Shown here: positions 47,301 through 57,385 of the stretch, piece by piece
How positions within the stretch are numbered: the first letter of the stretch is position 1
How the letters are laid out: each line of letters opens with the position of its first letter
Source of the DNA: Asterochloris sp. CNOR1
Taxonomy: Eukaryota > Chlorophyta > Trebouxiophyceae > Trebouxiales > Trebouxiaceae
Assembly (NCBI GenBank): GCA_963969365.1
Contig: OZ017751.1
Span: forward strand, 496,001 to 560,000
DNA length: 64,000 nt
Direction: 5' to 3'
Made by a program: the position numbers and the translations under genes
Notes under the pieces: model-generated
The model's database searches: none
Told to the model about the DNA's origin: nothing
What the model saw: only the letters and a program-made list of their open reading frames with translations

Positions 47301-49180
47301 CATCAGCGTCAGTCTGACAGACTTCCATGATGCCATCTTGTCTGCTGATTCCACAGCTACCTGTGCCTTACTGCCAGGCAGGTGGAGATCATAGCTCCTG
47401 CTCACCTGCCCGAGTGCTGTACAGCATGTACAACATGTTGCCTCTGGTGTGCCTGGACATGTGCAGCAATGGCGCCGGTCACCTGTAAAGGAAAGCTTGG
47501 CCAGCCTTGTTGGCCTGAGAGTGGGTGCTTCTGCAGACCCTGAGGACCCTCTTCTTCCGGGGCTTGCCAGGCTCACAGGAGCTCAACCAGCAGCTGGCCG
47601 ATCACTTCACTGAACAGGTTGGAGCACTTCATGCACACCCCACAGTGTGTGCTTGGCTACATTGGCCAACTGGCTGTGGCATGCCATCCCAGAATTGACT
47701 TAGACCGTCATGGCAGCACGCACCCAGCCCCATTGCGGCATCACCTGCTGCAGGAGAGGGATATTGTCACCTGCTTCACTTGGTTGCACCCACAGTTTCA
47801 GAGCTCATAAACTGAAGCTTGTTGCACTCTGAGCAGGCGGAACAGCTGATGGCCAGGCTGCCCCAACATTGCCGAGTGCTCCCTTCAACACCCACACGGG
47901 TAGGTGCCCTTCTGCTGTCAGCCCAGTCTGCTGTGACATGATACTCTATCGCAGTCGAAGCACCCCTCTCTCAAGCTGCAAGAAGTGGGAAAGGTTGTGG
48001 CACCATTGCCCTGTCAAGCTAAGGGGTGTGCATGTGCTTACTGCTGGTGCTGCACAGTCCATGAACAAAATCATCAGGCAGATGCGCTGCCGTCAGCACT
48101 GAGCAGTAACTTCTGCCTGCAGCACCTGGGAGGACTGGCTGACGGGCGCGATCTCGACCTGGCTCAGGTGCCTGACGAGCTGCAGGGCAACCTGTTTACT
48201 GCAGCTGTGGCCGCTGGCATGCGAGTTGTCCCCCACATTAAGCCTGGAACTTACCGGATGGTGCACCGGTGAGCACGACTACCCATGACTATCCCAGTGA
48301 ACTTGACTGCCCTGGCGAGCTTGACCGCCATGCCCAGATGGTCGATGACGGGGAGCGTCTTGCCATCGCTCACAGATACAGCATTGAGTGCACTAGCCGT
48401 CTGAGCAAGCCACGCCTCTGCACACAGTGAACTGGCAGAATGCGCCCATGCACACAAGTCACAAAGTTGGATGTGCTTGTGCAGCATGGTGGCTTTCTGG
48501 CTTCATGGCTTCATGGGGTGTATCTGGGTGTCTTGTGTGGCAGACGATTCTGGGCAACAATGCCTGCCTGTTGGTAGCTCGTCCAGCCCTGACAGCATGC
48601 AAGAGCAGAGCACATTTCCCTCAGGACGCCAGCTTCTACTGATATCAGCTGCATCGGTGCCAGGTGCTGCATTGCCTGCAGGGATGTTGCGCTGATTCTC
48701 CAGCACAACCTGCCGCACTGGAGGCGGGGCCTGCAGGGGAAGCTGGCAGCAATCTACCAGGGGGCCACCAAGGGGGTACAGGACAAGCTGGCTCGCAACG
48801 TGAGCTGCCTGCTTAGCTGCAGCAGTTGTTGAGGGCAAGCCCAACCTCAAAGCAGCACTACTGCCTGAATGACCTGTCACAATGGGCACCTCTTCCGCCT
48901 AGCAGAAGACCATCACCGTGCGCAACAGCTTTTATTGCCATGCATCCCAGCTGCCTCGACAAACTCCTGCCTGCTGCAGCTGGCTCTGCTGCCCAGCCTA
49001 TGCCTTCCGGCATCCACCGAAAAGCAGCAGGAGCTGGATGACCTCTGGGAAAGGGAGGTGCAGGGCATCACAGCCCTGGCCACGCATTTACTGCAGCTGG
49101 AGACGGCCCGGCTGGACGAGGAGAGGGCAAGGCTTGATCAAGAGAGGGCCAAGCTTGACCAACAAATGGCACCGTGGTGA
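44339..49180 (+). CDS. array family protein, member B
   Basis: N-terminus MADDDSEISVLA, exon 2 from 44438 (SLSGKLYEALLREQPDLPNA), exon 3 VVDGKGNIRSMCGAARWLLQ, then a low-complexity exon (EQLAPTTGRKAASHCPASAA, with GKRKSVTPGTPPETSRA) that is open where member A is shifted. A GC-rich segment at 45.7-47.0 kb with a zinc-finger exon has no counterpart in A. The C-terminal half then mirrors A: YCPESFPLDVKQQ (47230), TLRTLFFRGLPGSQELNQQL (47540), DLDLAQVPDELQGNLF (48150), LQHNLPHWRRGLQGKLAAIY (48700), and the last exon ending LDQERAKLDQQMAPW at 49180. It is probably the most intact member. Function unknown; a basic linker, a zinc finger and an N-terminal compact domain make a nuclear role plausible. 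Confidence 0.5.
45548..45630 (+). repeat. minisatellite in member B
   Basis: A unit of about 37 bp (GGTGCATGTGCTGGAGCGCT plus GCTCTGCTGGTGCCTCT) is repeated about twice with a third partial copy, within an intron just before the GC-rich exon. Confidence 0.65.
45711..45947 (+). CDS. GC-rich exon with a CxxxxxC-x6-RGFCxxH zinc-finger-like motif
   Basis: An open stretch ending at the donor GTGAGC encodes VCPRNPRCTKPAGHRGFCNG and then a basic tail (HKDLKRRKPPKELEERR). Cys and His spacing follows the short C-x5-C-x9-C-x2-H finger seen in WRKY19-like and other plant/algal proteins. The exon is far richer in GC than its surroundings and absent from members A and C. It is either an exon gained by member B or a fragment of another gene lying in its intron. 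Related GC-rich coding-like pieces follow at 46355-46467 (SENDSDAETGSRG) and 46885-46944 (LGKRKASMDLELDRMLNAE). Confidence 0.5.
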
Positions 49181-49918
49181 CCTGCACCTCTCTGCATCTG
49201 CACCAAGCTGGTCCTGACCTGCTGGTTACATTGCCTGACCTAGGCCTCAGGCTGGCTGACCTCCATGGCTGCACATGTCATCTTTGGCTACAGGCCATTG
49301 CAGCATGCCCCCAAGTGTGTAGCTGGCAGTGAAGATACATCTATGCGCTGGTGAAGCTGCCTTTGACAGTGAGATGGGACACACAAACTTGGAGCTTGTC
49401 TTTCGTGGAGGGAAGAGCTGCAGAGCAGGGGTTGTGCAGTCAAACAAGATACATATGTATCATGCATGGAGGTGAGGGCTCGTCTGCCGCTGATCAAGTT
49501 AGCTGCAGCTTGCCCCAGGAGTCAAAGCTGCAGAGCAGGCCAGCTTTTGCGGATTGACAGTCACACCAGAGGAGCTGCTCACATGAGCAGATCAGCACCA
49601 ATAGCTGACAGCAAGAACCTGATGTTCATTCTGCAGCTAAGTGACGATGTGCTGAGGCCAGAGGCCAGGGCAAACTACTGGTGGCACTGCCATGCTAAAA
49701 CAAGCATATTTGAATGCCCCTGTGCGCATTGACGAAGTGTGCTTGTAACGCCACTCACTCTGGCAGGTCAAACATAACATTCGTCTCCGCAAAGGAGATC
49801 TGGGGTACACGCTGAACTCCCATGAAAAGCACAGAGTCCAAGCGTTTGGCTGACGCAGATCACCCACAGCATGCAGCTAAGCCAAGGTGAGCGTTGTTGG
49901 TCCAAGAGGACTCTCAGC
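49181..49918. other. intergenic between members B and C
   Basis: Left part duplicates the 3' flank of member A; right part (49600-49918) duplicates the sequence before the relic at 43.5 kb. A short open stretch VKHNIRLRKGDLGYTLNSHE near 49770 could be an upstream exon of member C, but it runs into a stop. Confidence 0.45.
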
Positions 49919-52900
49919 ATGCCTTTCAGGAACAGCCCACAGGGTGTCACAGTGTGCAGGGACCCCAGGACAAAGCTGATCAAGAAACTCGAGGCAGCTG
50001 GAGTAGCAGCCAATGCACCAGCCGCAATACAGTTGGTTGACAAATACTTCAGCTGTGTGGAGTACGAGGGTAGCTACAACCGATGGAAGCTCAGGGTCAA
50101 AGACATGGCAGGCAAGATGGTGTGTCCCTGCCGCCATTCGCAATTGCAGCAGCTGGGCAGACTAATGATTTGCCTTGTGACCCTGCAGCCCAGGCTGGCC
50201 AACGGCAAAGGCGTCAGGTACATCTCTTCGGCAGTTGAATGGGTGCTGGAGCAGGTGAGGCTGATCCATGTCACTCTGTTGTCACGGCCAATGACCCAGC
50301 AGTCATTGGCATTGGGGCGGTGTCCTGCTGAAGCAGTGTGCTGCTGTGCCAATCTGCAGGTGTTTGCAGCAAAGCTTAGTGCATGAACCAAAAGTCTGTT
50401 TAGAGTAGAGAGTGGGCGTATGTGTGCGGGAAGACCCGCGTAACACCCTTGGACATGCTCTGATTTGCTTGTAATAGGGCAGTCAAAGCCTCAGGGGCTT
50501 TGGTGCTCATGCAGGGAGACTGCGGGGCCGCCTTTCCACATGCATGCACGCAATTTGTCGGAGGTCTCAGGGCGCACTGTGACATGCAAGCATGAACAAG
50601 GGCTGGAGCCTACAGGGCCTGCTCTGTCATGCTGCAGGAAGCCCATGACTGCGGGCCTGCGGGCATGCTGCCAGAGGCGCACCAAGCCACGCCTCAGGGC
50701 ATGCTGAGGGCTGTTTCCCTTTCCTTGCGCAGCAGGGCAGCGCATCACACTCCCCTGGCTGGCTCCAAGCAGGTCAGCTGCAGGGCATGCTCGAGCAGAG
50801 CAGCTCCTTGGCCGCAATTGTCGTACATGCAACTTGGGTGGCGTTGCAGTATGATGTCGACTGATGTGTCTGAGGTTACACTGGCTTGGTACCCTGTTGG
50901 GCGTCTGCAAGCAAAGCGCGCTGCAATGCTCTGAGTGAAGCTGCTGCGTCCCATGGAGGCACCCCATGCGGCATCTGCAGCGCCGTGCTGGCCTCTTCTG
51001 AGGGCTGAGCAGGTGGGTGTGAGCACTGCACTGCAGCTTATGCTCTGGTACTGCACAATGCTGGAGTGAATCTGCCCGGTGGCTGCTGCACATTGCACTG
51101 GTGTCTGCGCTGCATGGCAAAGAGCCCCGGCGCCCTGTTGTCCAGTGCAGTGCTTGGCTGTGGCTGCCACAGCTGTGGCTGCTGAGCAGGCTGTCGTGAC
51201 AGTGCAGGGGCCCCCTCTGGAATCTGAGCCTGCTTCCAAACGCAAGCGATCAATGGCAGCAGTGGCGGGTCTTCCTGGCCAGCAGAGCCCTGGCAGCGCT
51301 TGTGCCCCCCATGAGGTTGGTGTGGTTCACAGTCTGCCGAGAGCAGTGCAATCTGCCCGTTGCTGCCAGAACTGGCATTGCTGGTACAGGTGTGCAGCTG
51401 GCTAAGCTGCCTGACCCACTGATGGCTGCCAGCTGTCTCACCTGAACAAACTTGACGGTGTCAGCTCTGTCATTATCATCAATGTGCAAACTCAACTACT
51501 GGTGCAGTTGCCTAGCTTGCATGTCCGGTGTGGGGAAGAGTACATTGCCCCCGTTGTGACGCTCAGACATTCAAGTCGGGCTGACTGCATGATTCCCCAC
51601 TCTGTAGGACCACATTTGGAAGGGGCAGGGCGTGGCAGCAGCCTCAATCGCCATGCAGACACACGATCCAGGCAGCGGCCAGCCTGGCACCGCAGCTGCT
51701 GCAACTGCGAGCCCAATGCAGCTCCTGAACTTTGACCCAGGCAGATTCCCCGAGGACATTCAGCAGGCGGTAGGCCACACATCCCAGACGTGCTGTGTGC
51801 TTGCACTAATTTACTGCCCCATGCACGGTCTCTTCAGATGCTAGACACATGATTTGGATGGTGTGCCACGATGCTGGGGGGTTGTGGGATGGAGAGGCTG
51901 TTCACATGAGCTGGCTGCCAGGGCTGACTTGCTTCTGTCAATGCATGCAGATCTTGTCAGAGTTGGATCTCTGTGCCCTGCCTGGCAGCTTGGAGCTCAA
52001 CCAGAAGATGGCCGACAATTTTACTGCAAAGGTTAGCTTCTGCTGTGCTGCTGCCAACCACCCATCAGAAAGCAGCTGTGACAGTGGAGGAGGTAGAGCT
52101 CCAAGTAATGATACTCTACTGTCCCCACAGACATCTGGCCGCAGGCTGACGAGCTCATGAGTCTGCTGCCAGACGACGCACTCCCTCTGGGAAGCACGCC
52201 AGGACGGGTGAGCAGTCTGCCGGCTCGTACGTGCATTCATATGTCACAGAGCAACAGCTCGATAAGCACGCTGACTGGAGCTTGGCTGTGCACCTCAGCC
52301 ATCTTTCCGCCTGCACAGCCTGTGTTCTGCACCACCCTGGCTGGTCTTGTTGACAAGCACCCACCTCCAGGCGCTGGGGGTCTGACGCCCACAGCATGTT
52401 TGGGCACAGCACAAGCATGCTGACACTTTGGGTTCCTGCACAGAAGGGTTGTGCCTGCATCGGGCCAGATATGGCAGCAAGCCATATTCCAGATTAGGGT
52501 GTTGAGGTGCTCTTGCGCCCACGAGCCATCAAGCCAGTTCACCTCACTGCAGGCTCTGCCGCTGGTGGATGACCACCCGCCTGACATAGCCCAGATCCCT
52601 CAAGAGCTGCAGCCAAACTTGATCACGGCAGCTGTGGCCATGGGCCTGCAGCATGCTCCCGTCATCGAGCCAGGCTCTGACAGGCTGGCGCACAGGTGGG
52701 CCTGGTACACCAATGTGTGGCAATGCTTTGCCCAACGTGCCTGGCTGGATAGCTTCCCACTTGGACTCAACCACACCATTCACCTGCCATTCAAGCAGAG
52801 CTCTAAGGCCTGCAGTCCTGCCCACCTCTGCCATGGACAGGCAATTCATGCTGCCGCCTGCCAGCCATTAGCCAACCCCCATCGATGCATTCCGCCAAGA

Positions 52901-53385
52901 ATACCCCCAAGTGCCTCCAACACAACACACTGCCATGCAGGGATGTGGTCCTAGCTCTCATGCAGATGCTGCCTGTTCTGCAACATCAAACAGAGGGGCT
53001 GCCTGCGACACTGGCACAGCGCTATGCCAGCACAAGCAAGGAGGTCCAGAACAAGCTTCTTGAGAATGTGAGCGCATTTGTAGAGGGTTTGAACTGCAGC
53101 CACGCTGTTTTGATGGTCACTTCAAGGATGCTGACTTTGTCAAGTCCAGACCAACACAAGATGCACAGCTGTTTGGCAGTGCATGCATTGAAGCCTTCTG
53201 AGCACTCAAGACTTGGCGTGTGTGCGCTGCAGCTCAGATTGCTGCCAGGCTTGTGCCTGCCGGCCCCAGACAATGAGACAGGTGCAGCCTTGGACAAGGT
53301 TTGGGCGCGCGAGGTCTCAGGCATCAGGTCACTGGCTAAGCATCTGCTGCAGCTGAAGCACGAGCAGGAGATGGCTCTTTGGTGA
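49919..53385 (+). CDS. array family protein, member C (divergent)
   Basis: Exon 1 is 49919-50119 (MPFRNSPQGVTVCRDPRTKL, then VDKYFSCVEYEGSYNRWKL), exon 2 50189-50254 (RLANGKGVRYISSAVEWVLE), which corresponds to the GNIRSMCGAARWLLQ exon of B. Later exons: a basic linker with ASKRKRS near 51230, LLNFDPGRFPEDIQQA (51720), LSELDLCALPGSLELNQKMA (51955), DIWPQADELMSLLPDDALPL (52132), IAQIPQELQPNLITAAVAMG (52585), VLALMQMLPVLQHQTEGLPA (52950) and a final exon with LDKVWAREVSGIRSLAKHLL, stop 53383-53385. The exon order equals that of A and B, but sequence divergence is large, so this is an older paralogue. It lacks the long charged repeat at the C-terminus. Confidence 0.5.
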
Positions 53386-53968
53386 CCTGTGCTGTGTGCA
53401 GTGAGCCTGGTGGCCTGGCATGATGCTCAGTACAAGGACAGCTTGTAATGATGCACCACTGACAGTAAGCATGTCATTGCTGTTTGCTCTTCATTGAAGA
53501 ATGCCACCTTTTCTTGTGGCCTGTGCTCTCTGCCGTAGCACTGCTGGGCAGCAATGCAGCAACAGCATGTATGTATCCTGCTGCCTTCAAGACTGGTGTT
53601 GAATGTTACAGATGTGTGGACTGTGTGGGCCACTAATCAAGACTTTCAAGATGGGGAAGCAAGCCTACTCGTGCAGGCTGGTGGACTGCTGTTGGTTGGT
53701 TCTCAAAAGATCACTGCGGCCATCAGAGCGACGATGTGTCAGCACGCACATGGCTGTGCACTAGCGCAGGCGCACAATTTGCTCACAGCAGGTGCTGAGC
53801 TGCAAGGGACCATGAGAGAGGGGCTGTCTGCAAGCTGGACAGTGCTGTGCACCGGTAGAGCAAAGCTCAGCCCCCACCAAATTTGCGACAGATGCATTGT
53901 CTGCAGCCCAGATGGCACTTGCACACGTCCGTGCCACAACAGCAAGCCACCTCCAGGCGGCCACCACC
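53386..53968. other. intergenic between convergent member C and EF-1beta
   Basis: No supported exon. It holds both 3' ends. Confidence 0.4.
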
Positions 53969-56900
53969 CTAGGAGGCAGAGGGTGTAGTCTCGACGGCGA
54001 GTACCGCAGTACAAAGTGCACATCCCCGCACGTCCAGGCAGCAACGCACCAGCTTGTTGAAGGCGGCGATGTCTGCAGACTGTATGGTCTCAGACTCCCC
54101 GTCCCTGACCAGCTCCTCCTCCAGAATGGAGTCCATGGACTCCACCTTGGCATCCTCGATCACAGCCGTGATCTGCAGCTTCCTGATGCCAAAGCCGATG
54201 GGCACCAGCTTGGCTGCAGGACAGGGTGCAGAGAGCTGGTCAGTGGAGTGCTCGACACAGAACACAGGTGGAGCGGCTTCGTTCCACAGGGTAACACGAC
54301 TGCCAAGTGCCAGGCGTCTTCTGCTGACAAATCAGCCTCGACACCATCATGTCAACATTAGGGGCTTAGAGCGTGTGTGCTGCCAGCTCACACTTGGCCA
54401 CAGTGATAAGGTACAGCCAATGCACAGCTGCAGGCAGCAAATCATAGCAGTTCTCTCATGCAGCCCAGCTTACATGCTCCCCACAGCAGGCCGTCCTTGT
54501 GGATGGCACGCACCTCCTCCTCCAGAGCCTTCATGTCTGCAGCAAGAGACAGTCCCTTAACTAGCACTTGCCATTGCTGCTCGTGGCTGACTCATTTTGA
54601 TTGCAGACAGGGGCATGCAGCAGGAGGCCCCACAAGTCTGCAGCAGCAAGGATCACCAGGAGGGAGAAGGTCCCGCAGGAGGGGGTAACAGATGTGCTGC
54701 CAGGGGCACAAAGAAGCTGTTTGGCAACAGAGGGCAAGCAGCATGTGTGCAGCAGATGAAGGCAAGCGCCCGACCACCAGAGCACACATGCCCTGCCAGC
54801 TCAGCATGCATCCCTCTCCACAAAGCAGTGGCCGGCGCCTGTAGCCGACTTAAGGTGGCAGCTAGAGGTGAGCAGCTATATACACAGAGGCAGGCAGCTG
54901 CAGCAGACCCTGTTGCGTCCCAAGGTGGTGCAGAGACTTGCAGCTAGATATTGGGCACTGCTGCACAGTCCTCCTATGCAGGGGGCAGGCAGCTGCAGCA
55001 AAGCGATAGCGCCTTGAGGTGGAGCAGGTGAGGACTGCGCACTGCTGCTCAGCCTTGGCAAGTCTGTTGGTCACCTGTGGTGTCATCCCAGGGCTTGACG
55101 TCCAGCACAATCAGAGACTTGGTCAGCTTGGCCTTCTCCTGCCCACGCTTCTTTGCGGCAGCGATGATCTGCAGCAGTAAGAAGCTGTCACAGCCAGCCT
55201 TGCCTTCTGAGCAGGATCTGTTGCAAGACTCACAAGGGATGGGCCTCCCAGCCAAATCACATGATTAACAGTTTTGCTGAGCTGCGGCTGGCCACCTGAT
55301 TGACCTTTGCATGTGCACGCCAACCCTCCCCAAAGTGCTGAATGGCCTATCAGGCAACCCGCATCCTCGCACAAGCTCAGGTGGCCCCTCAAGGCAGGCC
55401 CACATGCTGGGCAAGCTAGCGCTTGCATAAGCCAAGACTCCGCTCCGGAAACTCACTGAATGGGCAAACAGGCAAGCACTGTGGTCAGCTTATGGTCCTG
55501 CCGTAGCAGGACTGTGCCCTCTCCACAGCAGGCTGCGCTGCTCAGTCAAGCAACTCACGTGTCAGACCAGACAGATGTTAGGCAACAAGCAGCTGGCTGC
55601 TCATTTGAGATGCAGCGAAACATACTGCATAGCTGCAGCTCGAGAGCCCACCTCGTCCTTCTTCTGCTTGGCTTCCTGCTCCTCGGGCGTCATCTCGCCG
55701 AACAGGTCCAAGTCCTCGTCATCATCGTCGCTGTCAGAGCCAGCTGCATCGCAGAGACCACGGTGAGTTGTCTTAGGCGCCTGAAGTGCGCCACTTCTTC
55801 ACGCACAGGCCGCCCCTGCAGCCAAGCACACCCTGCCATAGTGGCTGTCAGAACCTGTCGCAAAGGGAAAGGGAATGGGGATGATGTTGAGGATTTCGTT
55901 ACAGGCTAGTGCATCAGGTGACAGGGTAGTGCCGCCGTCAGAGCCAGTCGTGCACTTGTCTGGGATCAGGGTACAGCCTGAGCCTGTTTCAGGGCACAAC
56001 ACTACACTTAGCGCAGGCACTGCAGCCTTTGCTGTGAGTGCTGAACAAAATGGAGTAGGCCCTCATGCTGCACAGCGATCTGCTTCTCAGAAAGGGAGTC
56101 ACTTCAAGGCCCTGCTGCCTGACCTTTGCTGCTGCACGTACAGCACGTGAGCTGCTAAATCTGTTGCCCAGCTTGGCTGCCCACAGGCCCTGGGCCATGA
56201 TCAGGCCAACCCACCTGCAGGCTTGGCAGGTGCCGGGGCGGCCTTGGCAGGCGCTGCAGGGGCTGGGGCTGACTGGCTGGCCGACTTGGCGGCAGCCGGG
56301 GCTGCGCCGCCAGAGATGTGCACTCCCTTGCCCTCAGAGAAGCCGTCAAAACTGCAGCATAGGGGTCTGTTGTTGCCACTGGGCTCAGGCAGTTTGGGAA
56401 GCATGCGGCCAGGCCAGCCAAGACTTAAGAAGGCGGCGAGGAGCGCCTGAGCCAGTCATTTGTGATCCGATCTGTTTGTATAGACCTGACGTGTAGGCAG
56501 CAGGCACCAGTCGCATCATCTGCACAACACGTGCAGGTGAAAATTTGCAGTGAAGCCAACGCTGGACACAAGTGCTGGAAGTGGATGCCGAACCTGTGCT
56601 CCTTCATGCAGGGCTATGCCTCACAGAAGCAGTTTTTGAAACTCAATGCGACCTGCAGGTTGAGCCTCTCACCTCTCCTGCAGGCGCTTGTGAATGTGGC
56701 TATACCACCTGCTAACGTGGGGGTATGAGCTAGCCTCTGGAGCCTTCTGCAGGGCCAGGTACACCCTCAGGTCGTCCTTTGAGGCAGTGAACCTGCAGAC
56801 AGCAGACAGGGCCCTCATGATTGCCTGGTGGCATGCAAGCAGCCATCTTTATCTAGAGTCCAGAGAGAGCCTGGATATGGCCAAAGTCTGCACCTTTAAG

Positions 56901-57148
56901 TGGCTGCAAACAGCGTCCTTTTCATTCATGCTGCTGTGCAGGGTTGTCAGCTATATGGTGTACCTGATTTCCAAATCAGAGTCTGCAAAGCAAGCTGACA
57001 TGCAGCACTGCTCAGGCTGCCACAGGAATCTGCCAGTTTCGTGAGGGAGTGCTGGAGCTTACCCTGAGATGTAAGAGTAAGGGGCCAGGTGGTCGTTTAG
57101 GCTCTTTAGCCCCTCAGATGAGTTGACATCGCCAAAGTCTTGGGCCAT
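53969..57148 (-). CDS. EEF1B: translation elongation factor 1-beta (eEF1B nucleotide exchange subunit)
   Basis: Exchanges GDP for GTP on eEF1A during cytosolic protein synthesis. Seven exons join in phase: 57148-57063 ([20 protein letters not shown]), 56792-56673 ([20 protein letters not shown], then [10 protein letters not shown]), 56351-56215 (GVHISGG, then an Ala/Pro/Lys linker), 55743-55652 ([20 protein letters not shown]), 55168-55075 ([16 protein letters not shown]), 54536-54474 ([20 protein letters not shown]) and 54213-53969 ([20 protein letters not shown]). Total about 278 residues. The N-terminal GST-C-like domain, acidic EEQ segment and C-terminal EF1-GNE domain are all present. 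The usual C-terminus AFNKL is followed by about 25 extra residues to a TAG; a GTGCGT donor right after that leucine codon suggests a missed last intron instead. Confidence 0.9.
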
Positions 57149-57385
57149 GATGATCTGATGCGATCAAGCTCCTCAAGATCGCTGTGATCCTGAACCTGAT
57201 GCTGTATTCGGGAGATGCTTGAGTTTTAGCGTAGTGCAACGCCGCCCAACCTAGGTCAAAGCCGAATTTAGTACCTTCTGGTCATGCTACCTGCGCAGCA
57301 CTGTCGCTGCTCAGTGATGTCAGAATGCACTTGTGCACACGCTGATCAGCATTGAGCACAGATTGCTGAACTCTGAAGAATCTAA
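57149..57385. promoter_or_regulatory. bidirectional promoter of EF-1beta and CDC73
   Basis: Only 237 bp separate the two head-to-head start codons, so both promoters must lie here or overlap. No TATA box was recognised with confidence. Confidence 0.5.
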
